Numbered from the stretch's first letter, positions 49,015 to 62,499 are shown. The stretch: 64,000 nucleotides of DNA from Lepidurus packardi (GCA_023053545.1 JAKZAN010000002.1:5626375-5690374), one strand, 5' to 3'. A program made the numbers and translations. The notes: a model not told the origin generated them from the letters alone.

Positions 49015-50223
49015 AAGAAACGAGACTTATAAATTTTCACGAAAACCTACTTTGCGGTTGTGGTGCTGCGGACATGTTTGCCTACTGGAAGTTGGTTTAA
49101 AACTAAGCTTCGACGCAAGAAAACTTGACGCGTTTTTTCTCTTGACATCCCCTATTGCTATGTTACATGAGAAGTACGTTATACAGAAGTTCGGAAGCAG
49201 TTGCCGCTCCAGTCCCCCGACTAAAGCTACATTCGAACTTTGGTTTAGTACCTCAATCGACTTCGTTCCAGTAGAGAATCAGTAACGCAGAAACGAGTTG
49301 ACCGTTGGAAAAATGGGCTTTGTTCCTTGGCTACACGAGTTTCTCTTACAAACGGTTCGGTTACTGCAAAACCGTAAGAAGTCATTTATCTCTTTAGCAC
49401 GAAAAGTACTTTGGTACAAATTACATCCTCATAAGTTTTGCCTTTAATAAACTAACGCATTGCGAAGAGGAAAGATGTAAGACCGCAGAACGTGCATTCC
49501 ATTTGCACCCTAGTGTGGCAAGCTTTCGTCTTTCGTCGTTAACTCCGTAATACGGACCTAATGTGGAAATACGTATACGTAGTCCATAATAGCAAACTTC
49601 GGGTCCTTAGGTTTATAGATTAACTGAGTTTTGAAGTACAGTAGGTGTCGCTTATTTTGATCACATTTGGCCAGTGTATTTTGAATCTATTAAGCGGCCA
49701 TTCAATAACCAGAAATACAGTTGTAAGTACACTGAAACCTCTTAAGACGAGCATAATTCGTTCCGGAGACGTTCTCGCAATCCGAAACACTTGTTTTGCG
49801 ATGCGAATCCCCCCATAAGAAATAATATAAATTCAGAACGTATTAAGAACAAAATTACAGTTTATTATTTAAAATATTCACTTGTTTTAGTTTGCCTACA
49901 ATTCAGACTTTAAAGTTTTTGTAACGATTTTTCAACATGATATAAGTGTCTACAAACAGAATTGTCACCACCTGCAAGCACACTATACTCATGAGCACCT
50001 TCTCTCGACTCTCAACTTTTAGAACAAGGAAAAAGTGAAACCCTTTCCCCAATACGAACAGAAAGTTTCCCCTTGACAGCAGTTTTCCCCGCTTTCTTAC
50101 TCTTCCTCACCCAAAATTGATTCTAATTTCCAAAAATATGAGTATAGTAAAGAAAAAGGTAAAGTATTGTACCATTCTGAAACGAGTATTTGCTGTTTGA
50201 TTCTACAAAGAGGCTGATTCTAA
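49015..50223. other. Intergenic, 5' side of MULE copy A
   Basis: No gene recognised. If the MULE array has a right-hand terminal inverted repeat it should lie here, but none was found. Confidence 0.35.
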
Positions 50224-50231
50224 TAACCAGC

Positions 50232-50359
50232 CAGGGGCGGACGGCCTATGGGGCATTGGGGCAGGTGCCCCATGCGCCGGCTCAAATACCATCTTATTAC
50301 TCAGCGGCGCCGGCAGGTAGAAAATCGCCATGGCCCGCGGTAGAGCCAGTCCGCCCCTG
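50232..50359. mobile_element. 128 bp hAT-like MITE (CAGGGGCGGAC family)
   Basis: Ends CAGGGGCGGACGGCC and complement of CAGGGGCGGACTGGC, flanked by a perfect 8 bp duplication TAACCAGC (50224-50231 and 50360-50367). GC-rich interior, no coding capacity. The termini differ from the CAGGGGCGTC family, so it is a second hAT-like group. Confidence 0.92.
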
Positions 50360-50367
50360 TAACCAGC

Positions 50368-51350
50368 GATCACAATACCTGTGCAACTTTTTTTCTAACC
50401 AGCACAGACTTTTCTAATTTTAGTTTCATCTGTATTGGCACTGGCAGGTTTACATTTCGTGTTATTTATAATTACGTCAAATTTCAAGATCTCGAGTTGT
50501 CTCGTCCGTTGTCCTATTAGGGGCTTCGCGTCTAAGGCAAACATAGGTATAGGATACATTTCGGACTAGGGACGACAACACATGCGAAGAGAAAATACCT
50601 TTAAAAATGTTCACGTAGTAAAGAATGGTAAGGAAAGTCAGGGTAGGTTCTTCACTGTCTAAAACAGGGAAACGATGTACACGAAGCATGTAAAGACGGA
50701 GAGCGAGTTCGAAGCCCTTCCCACGACTCCTCCACCCTTTCTTTTCATCTTTATTTATTTCACCCTTCTTTTCCTCTGCTGTGAGTCTGGCAGTATACAG
50801 TATTCTACCATGTATGGCCTTCGCTCCCCTTCCCACGAAACTCTTGTTGGGCTAGGGATGTGCCCCACAGAACGGAATAAATTGGCGAAAAAAGATAAGC
50901 GCAGAACCAAAAGAAAAGTGTAGCAGCAAAAGTAGACTTCCATTTGGCAGCGAATAAGTACGAAACATTGTCTGTATTGTCTTCTACTACAACTCGCAAT
51001 ATATAAAACATAAATGTAAGAGAATGAAACACAGACACACACATGAAAAAAATATGCTCCTAAAAGGCGTCCAGGAAACAAATTGGAACTTGATACGATT
51101 ACCTGCTTGAAAAAAAACAGTTACAAATCTTTACAAATTACAGTAAATGAGTAATAGATGAAAATTTGTCAAGTTCTGTCATGGCCTTCACTTATAGCAC
51201 TGTCACTAAAACATGAAAGTGAAGGGAACCCCCTATGTACAGTACGAGGATTTCGTTCCTAGCTTTCCTGGGTACGTTCCACGTCCGGATTCGATTAGGT
51301 ATAGCATTTTATCCTGAGCGAAAAAGGGAAGGGAGGGGGAGTATTGGAGA
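50368..51350. other. Intergenic
   Basis: No supported gene on either strand. Several 70-120 residue frames lack domains, splice context and similarity to anything I know. Confidence 0.4.
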
Positions 51351-51620
51351 CTCACTCCGAAAAGGCATCAACGGAGCACCTACATGCCCGAAGCAGACAA
51401 CTTGGGGATTTCCTCCGAAAAGGCGTCACGAAACGCAGGTTTCGTGACTCCGAAAAGGCATCTCACTCACTCCGAAAAGGCATCAAAAGGAGAACCTAAA
51501 TGCCCGAGGCAGACAGCTTGTGGATTTCCTCCGAAAAGGCGTCATAAAATATTCGCTTCTTTGCCAGGAGGTGGCACCACATGCTGGGAAAAAATTGAAA
51601 AATTCCTCCGAATAGGCGTC
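51351..51620 (+). repeat. Tandem/dispersed CTCCGAAAAGGC(A/G)TC repeat cluster
   Basis: The 15-mer CTCCGAAAAGGCATC or ...GCGTC occurs about six times. A longer unit (GGAGMACCTAMATGCCCGARG then CAGACARCTTG...GATTTC) occurs twice, near 51370 and 51492. Minisatellite-like, non-coding. Confidence 0.75.
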
Positions 51621-51927
51621 TTTTAGCTTCTTGTCGACTTTTTGGGTTGGAAATTAAGGGAAAGGCAATCTATACATTTTTGCAAGCAGTAAAGGGACGT
51701 GTTTCCTAAGTTGCGAATCGCTAAGAGCATCAAGCATATTTCGTTCGCGTCTCAATATCACGTAATCTTTTCCTTTTCGTTTCTATGGTAACTAGCTGTA
51801 CTATTTTGTCAACCGGTAGTGTGGGGAGCTATCTAAAAGTTCTAAAATTAGCTCTTTTTAGCTAATTGGACGGAAATTAAGAAAATTGGTTTGACCCCTA
51901 TTTGATTCGAACGAATATAACGAACAT

Positions 51928-52700
51928 ATGGCATCCCGAGGAGGACCTGTAGTCGAGGGATCTGATGGCACGGATTTCCACCATCGCCAGCTTGTCGCGT
52001 CCCAGTACCTAATTAGGTTAGTTTTATGTTCAATTATTCAATGAAACTCAACTAAAGAATTGCTACAACTTCGTTTAACAGTTCACGAAACAAATCGCGG
52101 CTCAAAGTCTGTCTTTTTTTTCACGTTTTGCTCTTCGTTCTGATGATGGCCAAGCTCTCTGCAGATATTCTTGACAGACTGGATATCTTTATTCTCGAAG
52201 TGGAAGAGCTAGAAATTCCCAAAGTAAACTCAGCTCTTCTCTCAAAGTTTAAGTTTTTACCATTTGTTTGAAATTTTAGCCCTTGGTTTGGGAATATGGA
52301 TGGTGTTTCAGTTTGCTGTTTGTATTCTACGGCCTCTCAGCCTTACGGCGCAACAAAATTCGCTCTATGCAAGTTTTTGTAGTAGGCACGCTCGTCTTTG
52401 CTCTTTGCCCCGTGCTTTTCGCATTAGCCTACTACTTCCCTGAAGCGCGGCAGTATGCTAGTGCTCGTTCCACAGAGGGGATCCAACTTTGGCAGGTATT
52501 TATTTCAAGCTTGTTTACATTTGAGAAATTTGACGTAATTGTCATAGCGTCTTATGGATTTCAACTTCCAGGGATTCCCTTACGCTCTCCTCTGGTACGC
52601 GTTTTTGCTCGTAGCCGTCCAAGTTCACGCCTTGTCCCTCTACTTTGCCCACAGCTTGATCGCAGCATGGAAAGCTAGGGGCAGCAAGAAACTTCAGTGA
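51928..52700 (+). CDS. JAGN1: Jagunal (JAGN1), ER membrane protein
   Basis: Small multi-pass endoplasmic-reticulum protein needed for ER organisation and secretory traffic (oocyte vesicular traffic in flies, neutrophil function in humans). Four exons: 51928-52016, 52082-52223, 52280-52495, 52572-52700; 191 residues. The N-terminus MASRGGPVVEGSDGTDFHHR is nearly the fly sequence. SRNKSRLKVCLFFHVLLFVL and MMAKLSADILDRLDIF, ELEIPKPLVWEY, GLSALRRNKIRSMQ and LVAVQVHALSLYFAHSLI follow in family order, with four hydrophobic segments. The C-terminal WKARGSKKLQ is lysine-rich, as expected of an ER retention tail. The length matches the family (about 183-200). It converges on TMEM135, 395 bases away. 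Confidence 0.97.
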
Positions 52701-53095
52701 ACATCAACATAAGCGTCGAAAACAAAATTCTCTCCCGAAAGCCAAGAAAAGGCAAATTGGGCTGTACAGAAAAATTTGGGGTAATACAAGACACAAAACG
52801 AATCACTCTCCCTTTGAGACAAGAATTCCCACCTCCCGGTGTGACCAGACTTTTCTTTTGACCTTGTTAGTTCTCAAATCCTTGGGCATGTGTTATTTAG
52901 AGTAGCAAGTTTTGTTTTCGACCACAGCTCAAACGAAAACGATGCAGCCACATAAAAAAAAAGAAACCTTACGTTTGTACACCTCAGGTTTGTCCAAAAA
53001 CACTGCCAATTATAAATCCAGTGGATAATACATCCAAAGAACTAGGTCCAACTCTTCTTTTCTTTCCTTCATGTTTTTTTTTTCTTGGTTTTGGT
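52701..53095. other. Shared 3' region between convergent JAGN1 and TMEM135
   Basis: The 3' UTRs of both genes must end here or overlap. No canonical AATAAA was noticed on either strand. Confidence 0.4.
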
Positions 53096-55410
53096 TCAAT
53101 TCTTCACTTGCGCTAAACTCATTTCCATCACTTCGGTGCTCAAATGCTTGAAATCATAATCTGGCCAAAAATTCGGCTGAATTGACGAACTATCGGCGCC
53201 AATAATGTCCAATAATTTTCGATTTATAGCTCCCATTCTAGGCATTCAATAGGAATTTGGTTAAAAGAAAAGAGAAAAGATGGCCTTTCATACCGATTGC
53301 CAGTAACTTGGTTAAGGAACCGCCAGTATGACGGACGCAAATTATGAGGCTCGACAACTGAAGCGTGGAATAAGACTGCAGTAGATAAACTGTACAGAAG
53401 TGGCACAAATCCGGATACAGATGGCAATTGACCTTTCAGCATACCTTCACGGTATAGTGTCTACGAAAAGAAAATAAAGTCCCTTCGTGAGATAACGTTC
53501 CTCTTTCTTGCTTTATTTACTTCAGCTGTTTTGCAAGCCAAGGTTAAGGCTATAGTAGAACTTGGGTAGAGTCTTCCGGCAATGACACCTGCGACAAACC
53601 CAGCCCAACCGCTATGAGAAGGGTTGTCTTTCCCAGTGATTCGCCTGAGTGCACAGCTCCACAACTTCGAGTAGAAAAATTATGTTTAAGGATAATCAAT
53701 CATGCGCGCCTTAAATTGATTGTTGTTACTTTGAAGGCAGCAACGAAAACAGCAACAGCTGCTCCTCCACGATAATGGTATTGATTCAAGAGTATGTTTT
53801 TAAGGGAGTGTTTTCCTTTGAGTATTGCTCCAATTGACAACGCTAGTGAGGAACAAAGCAACGCTGCGCTCCCAACCAACCAACGAGACCAAAATCCCTG
53901 GGGAAAATCAAGAGAGGTTATTATTGTATATAACGAATGAAATAAATAGCCATCGAAATATTATGTTTAATTCTTCAAGAGTACTGCTACTGTAGAAGCA
54001 AACGAGCATCGTGTAAAATTTCTCCCATTATTAAGCGGTTAGAATTGAATTATTTTCCCAGAAAAATTAAAGACTGCTCATAAACCGGGCCCACAAGTCT
54101 TCATTACTACAGCCAGCTAATAGACAAATACAAACTTACCGAAATTTCTTCCTGACTTAATAACATAGGAAAACGGCAGGCTAGACTTAAAATTTTGTTT
54201 CAATACACGCAACTGTCCGATGAGGAGGGCTATAGCGTTTACTAAGGGACGAAATTAGAAATTACCTTTGTAGCAAACTCTAGACAGCCACTAGCATGCT
54301 GACAGCGCATCGAAGGTTCATTAAAAACGGACAACAGTATTTTCCATTGTTGATTTAGTCTTTGGAGTAACAGCTGCAGTTCTTGGCGCTTGGTAAGAAT
54401 TATCTCCCGATTTTCCGGCGTATTACGAGGCAAGTCTAGGTAATTTTGATTCAGCTCGGACGATTTAAGCTCCCCACCCTCAAAAACTATCTTTGGCTCC
54501 TTCACTTCCTCTTCTCCCAAGGTAAACCTAAAAGACGCTGTTGATAAAGGTTGCTCTTCGAAATCCAAAGCGCAAAATGGATATCAAAGGGATTCACTTG
54601 ATTGCTTGGAAGAGTACATCCTTTTCTTGGAAGGTTGTACGGTACCATCGCATCAAACCGCCCATAGCCAAAGCCAAAAGTACTGTTTCTCCATACGGAA
54701 GTGGTTTCACAACATTGCGGTACTTGAGCATACGGTATAGTGTTTCAATGGCCTGTAAACAGAGAAGGAAATCGTAAGTGCCTACTAACTATGCACTGTC
54801 TCATGATTCTAATTATCTGCGTCACAACTTACGATGTTTGTAACGTAAAGCGCCAAAAGTGGGCGTCGAGACGGACGTTCGATGAATATGGCCAATAAAC
54901 TGGATACGAACGCTGGAATGACTGAACTTTGTAGCAACGTAATGTGCCCGATCAAACGCCTTGACGGAAAAGAAGGAAGCAAGTAATAAAGAACGCTTTT
55001 TTGTTTTCATTTCATTTTTTGTTACCTCGAGACGCAAAACAAACCCATGAAGCCGAAGCCGTTACACGCCAGGAAGGTTGAGGACTGCAAAATCCCCTTC
55101 ATGGCGGCTTTCACATCTTTCCAGTCTAATTTGTTTCCTTTTCGCAACATTGCTGACACCTGTTAAAGTGCATACTTCGTGTTAGCTTAAGACAGTTTCT
55201 TTAGCCTTGGACTACATCTTTTTCACACTAGCAAAGCGCTAAAGTAGGAGATGTATTTGTCTTTACCGTGTAGACAGAAGCGTACAATGTGAGGCCATTT
55301 CGAAACACATGAGCAAAACCATCGACGGCCGATTCCGAACACGAGGGACAATATGTGTGGACCACTTCGTAACACGAGTAGGGTAGTACGTCAACATCGT
55401 AAATTTTCAT
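53096..55410 (-). CDS. TMEM135: Transmembrane protein 135 (TMEM135)
   Basis: Multi-pass protein linked to mitochondrial dynamics, peroxisomes and fat storage; it carries a Tim17-like region. Nine exons on minus: 55410-55267, 55159-55026, 54959-54833, 54752-54598, 54527-54266, 53897-53730, 53664-53521, 53460-53294, 53237-53096; 480 residues, close to the human 458. Landmarks are the N-terminal Cys-rich SCYEVVHTYCPSC, AMLRKGNKLD, ILQSSTFLACNG, IERPSRRPLLALYVTNIAIE, GETVLLALAMG, SGWAGFVAGVIAG and EPHNLRPSYWRFL. ATG 55410 was chosen because MKIYDVDVLPYSCYE gives the usual distance to the cysteine motif. Several introns are about 60-70 nt; the longest (54265-53898) is 368 nt. Confidence 0.95.
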
Positions 55411-57442
55411 AGCACACAGCTTTGGAGCTTTTAACCAGCACCACAACACTCGAAAGCGGAAGCGAGGATGTGCGGCTCAACTCCTTCCCGTTACTGTTGT
55501 TACCAACTAAGGAAAAAAAAACATGGAGAAAACAGGATAAAGAAAAGAAAAGAACATACCTGAACTCCTCAAGACTTCCTTGATGCTCCTCAGAGACACG
55601 CTTTGGGCGCTTTGATCCGTTATTTATGTAAAGCACCAAGCAAACCTAAAGCTGTTTCAAACCCGGTTGGGTCTTCACCCGCTCTGCCGTCCTCAATGAG
55701 CATGTTCTGCGTAGGAATTGGCCTTCGGGTACCTCCTCGTACTCTATTTTCAGCTATCAAACTAAAACCGAGTCATTATAATGTCCAATCGAGTCAACAA
55801 AGATACTCATTAACAACAATGAAGGCTTTTCAACTCACACATTAGTTTGTGCAAATTACTACCATTATTGGTTGCTCTTTTTAAGGACATTTATTGTGAA
55901 AGAACAAATTAATCAAGAGATGACATGGTGTATATCCAAGTTTAGAATTCATTTGTGGACACGCATTTATTGGTTAAAAAGGGACCGGACACATTACATC
56001 TATTCTATATATAACAAACGCCCGTCTTTTCATTGTTCAAGGTTAAAATAAGGGCCTGAGGAAGCTTAAGCCGCAGCTCACGACATTACATTGGAATACA
56101 ATGTTTACAATTACAATCAAAACTCATTAGCAGCTAATCAGACTGTTCGCGAGGTTGGGCTTTAAAAAAAGGTTTCATGGGTTTCAGATTTAAACCCCCA
56201 AACGATCATGCTAGCATGTACTTTCGGTTACGGACATGTACTAAGTCAGTCTGTCTGCATGCTCTACATATTAAATGGAGGTCAGATTCAGCCCCAGAGC
56301 CAGAATCAAGAACATTTGCTGTATGCTAGGTGGCAGGCCCGTAAATGCCAACTTCTGTTGCGCTTGCAGCTGAAAGACATAAGAGAGCGAGATCTTGTCC
56401 TCTCTAGTGTGTTCAACAGTTTGCATGAGATCACACCTAAAATCCAAGATTATACTTACTCAGTGAAAACTACAGTGAACATTCAGCTTTAACCATCACT
56501 GCATCATCGGGATTTACGGACGTCTAGATAGGTAACGAACAATACTACCTTAAGTATATATAAGAACTTTCCCTTAGACTTAATTTATTTTAATTTCAAT
56601 GAACTCACGTTTCAGTAAGCGTTATCAAGTATATCTTCTCAAGTTGGATTCAAGTCGAATTCCTAAGCAAAGTGTTAATTTTTCTTGCTATCCTAAGGAA
56701 ACATTCCTTATTATAACTTCTTTCGACAGAAAGCGCAGAACATTATTCGAACGGACAAAAAAAAACCGGTTACAACTAGGCTCGCATTTATCTTCTTCAC
56801 TCAGCAACAGTCGCATAGTATTGTCACGCAATAAGTTCGATTCTCGCCTAACCCAATTCTACAAATGGGGTTTGTAGCTTTCTGATCTTGTGCATAAGAA
56901 TTAGATCGCAATAGCGAAAGCTGGCATATACGTATCACGCATAGCTCAAGCGATCCATGCAATAGATCCGAAGATCTCTGTTCCCCTCGAATTCAGCTCC
57001 AATCAAGCATTTCGCCCCTTAAAAACTGTAGAAAGTTGGATTCTAAACCCACACCTACTACTTGCAAAAAAATCTTAAAATACCTATAAATATGCAGATT
57101 TTCTCTTCAAATTTTCTTACCTGAAGGTCTTTCTTCTACGAAAGTAAAAGTGCTCTAATTTTTTGGCCTTTAAGGATAGGCGTGGCATGTCAAGTACGAG
57201 GTCCTTCCTACCTGCACCCTATAAAACTAGTTTAATGCTTTTTTCCTTGGCTATCGACCTTGGTTTTCGCTTTAATTTAGGTCACGTTCCATAGGAGTAA
57301 CCAAATTTAATCTTAAATGTTCCAATGAAATTATAGCGTTTGTTACGTAATTTTACTGTTAAGGTCAAGGACTCAAAGAACGGAAAAGGCCTCGTGCTTT
57401 TACTTTCATCTTTCCTAACGGATTTTCACTTTAGGTATTAAC
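55411..57442. other. Intergenic between TMEM135 and the chitin-binding gene
   Basis: Contains the divergent promoters. An acceptor-like TTTAG at 57434 just before ATG 57443 suggests a 5' UTR exon for the chitin-binding gene. No other gene supported. Confidence 0.45.
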
Positions 57443-58487
57443 ATGCGTTGGCTACTATTGTTTTCTGTCGTTGCTGCTGCGATCAGTTCCGCTCACCACA
57501 CGTTTGCAGCAAAGGTAAAACAATCTCTTGGCAACGTTTCAATCTTTACGAATAAAAATTACAGGTGCTCCAGAACGTCAGATCTATCGAGACGATGTCT
57601 ACAAGTTATCCTACAACCCTAAGAAACCGGTAGAAACCGAGCAAGTGGAGAACGATTACCCCAGCCAATTAGACAGCGGTTACAAAAAACCTGCACCAAT
57701 CAGACCCATTTACGCCGGCATTGAAGAACTGCCACTGGAATATGACGACTACTTTGTCCCTTCCAATCCCAGTAAGAAACCGCACACACCAAGCAATTAC
57801 GGATCATACGAAGATAACTACGACGATGACTATCGTCCCGCTAAACCTAAACCGGTTAAACCGTACGTCCCCAAACCTGCCCCAGTTTACAAGGAGCCTG
57901 TTCTTCTCGCGCCCAGTCCGTTAACCACCAAGGTAGCGGAAGTTTATACGTTCGATAATTACTACGGGAAACCGGCTTCAGTACCTGGAATGCCTGGCAA
58001 AGATTACCCCAATTACTCCTCCATTCCCCCAACTTCCTTTGACTGTTTGCACCTCAAAGATCCGTACTATGACCGAAAGTACCCCGACTCCGAAGCGGGA
58101 TGTCAGGTATGAAATCATACGATGAAATGTTGCTTATTGATACTAATTCAGTTTGTAAATAACTTGTATTTAGTTATTTTTACTTTAATCATACTTACTC
58201 CAGGATTAATATGGTTAACGAATTAAAAGAAACACATTAGGAGTAATTCAGTTTAAAAAAAAGTAATTTAAATACGGAGGTTGAGATACACACTATTAAC
58301 ATTTACTTATACAGAAACTGAATATTTAATAGAATGAATAATGAACTATTTATTTTGCATTTTTCTACAGGTATTCCATGCCTGCCATGAAGATGGAAGA
58401 CAAGATTCGTTTCTCTGTCCCTTGGGAACGATTTTCGATTTTGAAAACCAAACATGCGATTGGTGGCATAGTGTAAAATGCTACTGA
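57443..58487 (+). CDS. Secreted protein with one chitin-binding (CBM14/peritrophin-A) domain
   Basis: Three exons: 57443-57514, 57582-58106, 58371-58487; 237 residues. A signal peptide (MRWLLLFSVVAAAISSA) is followed by a Pro/Lys/Tyr/Asp-rich region of about 145 residues (YEDNYDDDYRPAKPKP). A single C-terminal six-cysteine CBM14 domain follows: DCLHLKDPYY, GCQVFHACHEDG, FLCPLGTIFDFENQTCDWW, VKCY. Arthropod CPAP1-type proteins have one such domain and act in cuticle or peritrophic matrix. Exon 2 was taken from the acceptor CGTCAG at 57581 because it keeps the frame. The stronger-looking ACAG at 57574 would shift it unless the upstream exon differs, so the first junction is less certain. Confidence 0.85.
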
Positions 58488-59851
58488 AGCCTTCTATTCG
58501 TAATTAAATTAATTATATAAGTATGACTGGGTTGGAGAAGTGGAAAGGTTGCGATACTACTATGGAAGTGAAGAGCATAGTTTTTTATACAAACTGGGAG
58601 AGGGATTTTTTTATTTTGTATATTTAAATTGAATGCACTTCGATAAAATTAAAGTAATGCAAGATAATTGGAAGAGGGGGCAATCATTTCTCCAAGTGAC
58701 TCTTTAATTTCCGAGCGTTTGGAACTTAGATTATGTACTACACTATAGGCTATGCTGTGGTGCGTGCGAACAAAAGTGACGCTGTCGCAGATTTGGCTAC
58801 AGCAATGGCGGTTTTTGTTTACACTCGTCAGCGTTTCCATGGTTTGGCTTCCGTGGTGCGAAAGTTCTACTTTCCAGGTTACGGGAAAAGACACGAAAAT
58901 GGCAACAATACCTGTCATGCCTATTTATATACTCATACATACATTATTTTATATTTAAAAAATACAATTAAGATCCATAATGTGCTATTTCTAACAAGCA
59001 TCCATGGACTAACGTTGAATTGCTTTGGCAACGGAAAAAGGTTGTAGGACTATATAGGGAATCCGTATCCGAATTCCAAACGAAGTCAAGGGATTTTTTC
59101 TGCTATTTTTTTCAGTCTGAACTTATTCACGGTAATGTAGAAAATCTCAATTTTTCAGCTGTGGCCAAACCTGTTAGCGGTATGTAAAAAACTTATGCGT
59201 GCAATTGAGATTTTGCTTTACAGTATGTCTCACTCAGTTGTAGATCCTTTGAAAAGGGGTAAAGTACATGAAAGAGTTCCTTCCGCTTGCGACATGTTTC
59301 TTGAAGAAGTAAATACCCTTTTCTTGTCTCTTAGTGATTTGTGTAAATGAGAACTGAATTAAGATGTGGATTTCACCCGAGCAAAAATGTGAGGCGATAT
59401 ACTTTCCCTTTTCTACACTAGAGGCGGCTTCCCTGTTGTTTGGCTCAGAAATGAAAATGACCTCAAAAGGTCAAATCGGGTGAAAGTTTATAGTAAACAT
59501 CTAAGTCACCCTAACATTGTGTGTTCTACTCTAAATAAACTAAACCACTTACGGTTCATACTAAAAAAAATATTTTTTATCACTCAAGACTCACGCTTCA
59601 CTGTGATTAGCAATGTCTGCGATTAGCAATGTCTGTGATTAGCAATCTAATTTATTAGCGTTATACTCGCCAGTAATATAAAGTGTTGTGATTGAAACAT
59701 AGGTGGCAGCAGCCTTAACCAAAATTCACGAATAATGAGCATTGTAAAGAAAAGCCACTTAATTTCCACCCTAGTTATGGGCGGTGCTTTTAAACCGTAA
59801 ACACAAGCAAGCAGGCGTGACGGGAATATATTCATTGATGCTACATTGAAA
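58488..59851. other. Intergenic
   Basis: No gene recognised. Short direct repeats GATTAGCAATGTCTG near 59609-59646. The SERGEF promoter is presumably at the right end. Confidence 0.4.
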
Positions 59852-61358
59852 ATGAAGCTATTTGGCTGGGTAAATTTCCTAATCTATACTATTAACTTTT
59901 CAAGTTCTTTTAAAACTCTTGCAGGGAACTAATAGCAGTGGACAACTGGGTTTAAACGAGACCAGTGAGCAGTGCTGTTTACCTTATGAACTAACAACTT
60001 TGCCTGTCTCTCCCAACGACATATCTTTCATCTCAGGAGGTGGAAGTCACTCTATCCTAGTTACCAAAACTGGCTCTGTTTTTTCTTGCGGTTCCAACAG
60101 TGCTGGACAGCTGGGAAACGGCCATGTTTCACCCAATAACAATACAATCAAATTCGAACCCGTTTTAGGATTAACTGACATCACAGCTGTAGCTTGTGGA
60201 TGGGATTTTAACATCGGTTTAACCAAATCTAATGACGTTATAGGCTGGGGTTCGAACGTATTTGGACAGCTAGGTTTACCCATCACTACCGTAAAATACA
60301 TCTAAATAAAGCTCAATTCAATGAAAAGTAATTTCTTTTAATTATTTGTATTTAGATTCATGTTCCAATTCCCACACGACTTCCTTTACCGCCGTTAGTT
60401 CAAATCTCGGCTGGATTAAGACACTGTGCTGGAATTTTGAAAGAAAACAGATTAGTGCTCACATGGGGTTTGCGTCACCGCAAAAAGCAGCGGGACGATT
60501 CGGACGCAACGACTAGTTGTATAGATCCCGTTATTTGTAAGTTTGGAAAGGGGAGAAATGGGATCTTTTGGGATTTTTTCTCTTTGGGAGCATCATTAAG
60601 CTCATGTTCCCTAATGCAATTTATTATCTCTCCCTTACGGTACCAAAAGTGGAGGGCTTATCTGACGTCTGCAAAGTGGAATGTGGGCAATATCACACCT
60701 TGGTGTTGAAGACAAACGGAGAGGTTTGGTTTTATGGGGACAACCGGTTTGGCCAGAGTGGACATTGCCCGGCCAGTGAGTCTTACTTGAGCTCGCCAAT
60801 TCGTATTCAGGTCAATTACAACGTTCAAAGTATTGTCACCGGCTGGACCCACTGTTTAGCACTGACCGGTAACTTAATCCCCCGCTCCCTCCCCGATCAA
60901 AGTTAGAACTTTTACCTCAAACTAAAAGTTATTACCTTTTGGGTTCTACTTCCAGACCACCATCAAGTTTTAACCTGGGGACGTCACACCTATGGCCAGT
61001 TGGGAAGGATCTCGCGCCATGAACATTTCGACGCTCTTCCAAGTTTGCTCAATTTGAATAACATCAAGCAATTCGCAGCTGGCTCCGAACACAGCTTAGC
61101 TCTCTCAGGTAGCATAAAGTATGGGGTGGAAACTTGAGAATTGCCTAAACTGTTCTGCCTTTTTCAAAAGATAACGGTCGGTTGTGGAGTTGGGGCTGGA
61201 ACGAACACAGCAATTGCGGAAACGGCAATATTCAAGACGTTTTCGAGCCTCAGGAATTAAGTGCAAGCTTCCCAGGTCCTGTAGTGTATATCGGTGTTGG
61301 AGCCGGACACAATTTCGCTTTAGTTCACGAAACTCACCTCTCTGTTCTCCCTGAATGA
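59852..61358 (+). CDS. SERGEF: RCC1-repeat protein SERGEF (DelGEF)
   Basis: Seven-bladed RCC1 propeller, in humans linked to secretion through the exocyst subunit SEC5. Six exons: 59852-59869, 59925-60290, 60356-60536, 60650-60868, 60956-61108, 61171-61358; 374 residues. Repeats are visible as FGWGTNSSGQLGL, SCGSNSAGQLGNG, GWGSNVFGQLGLP, WFYGDNRFGQSGH, TWGRHTYGQLGR and WSWGWNEHSNCGNG. Signature pieces are VACGWDFNIGLT, SAGLRHCAGIL, GWTHCLALT and GAGHNFALVH, matching SERGEF rather than RCC1 or RCC2. The protein lacks the long human C-terminal tail. The fourth exon acceptor (ACCAAAAG at 60649) was chosen by phase and is the weakest junction. The first exon has only six codons. Confidence 0.9.
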
Positions 61359-61772
61359 AACATATACATGACTTTTTCTCCTTTAAAACTAAAAGCTGTC
61401 GTTTTCAAGTCTCTTCCGCACTGTTTCGAGTATCGTATGGGTGAAATCCACTCAGACGCAGAAGAAAATAGCAAACCGTGCTTAGTAATTAGGGGCGTGG
61501 TTAACGGTTATGGATCATTTGGGGATTTTAGACGGGTGGAATTTTTTCTTACGTCGATAAATTGAAACATCTAAAACCATGTAAAAGTGATGGAGTAAAG
61601 AGCAAAAGTCCCGTCTGGCGCGCGTGGAAAAGGAATGGGATCATTAGCATAACGTATAGTCTTGATCCTGAATCACGGTCGAAGTATATTTACATCTAAT
61701 TACACAAGCTTCCTGCGGGCTATCGCTGCGTGCATCGTCAGACTTTTTGTCCCGCTATGGGGCTAACGCTCC
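61359..61772. other. Shared 3' region between convergent SERGEF and Wnt gene
   Basis: No coding feature recognised; it must hold both 3' UTR ends. Confidence 0.4.
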
Positions 61773-62463
61773 TTATAAGCACGTGTGGAGAGCCACTTGT
61801 TTTTTGCACGTCTTGCACCGAACGTAACAACACCAATAATACTTACAATGACAACGTTCAACTTTTTCGACTATTTCGGTGGTATAACCCCGTCCACAAC
61901 ACAAGGAATGACATCCATCTGGCGACAAAGAACTGGCATTACAATTCCTAGAAACAAAAAAAACACACTCTGTAAAATGTTCAGGATCACATTCATTATA
62001 CTTCCCGCAGTCACACAAGCATTGTCTAATTTCGTTGTAATTTTAAAACCTATTGTGACTTTCTTTTAATCAAATTAACGTGTGATTGACTACTTTGCTA
62101 ATTTCAGAAAAAAGGTGCAGGTAAATATTAAAGTATTTTTTTTTTTAAAAGTAACGTATTATACCACTTTGTAATGAAAGTTTAACGTTCTTAGAATTAC
62201 TGAATATTTTGCCCACAATGTAAGACGACTAAGGCCCAAAAAGTGTTTAGCAGCAAAACTAATTCTGACATTCACATAAACTTTTAGAAAAGATTAGCAT
62301 AATTCTAGATTGTTTTCAAAAAGCGAATGAGACACAAGACAGCGGCGCACCTTTGGCGAAAACTTCTCGGTCAGGTGGCAGGGAAGAGGAGTCAAATTAA
62401 TTTCCTGATATGCAAATTAATTCAGCCACACCCTAGAGAGCTTGTTTCGTGCTTTTTGGGCAT

Positions 62464-62499
<36 letters not shown>

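Noticed and set aside
50190..50417. Open frame of 75 codons (+)
   Set aside because: It spans the complete 128 bp hAT-like MITE and its target duplications, so the frame is accidental.
54140..54212. Possible extra TMEM135 exon (LRVLKQNFKSS...)
   Set aside because: It has an acceptor and a donor, but it would leave phase 1 before an exon that needs phase 0. Joining 54266 directly to 53897 gives CLEFATK-GFWSRW, which matches the family.
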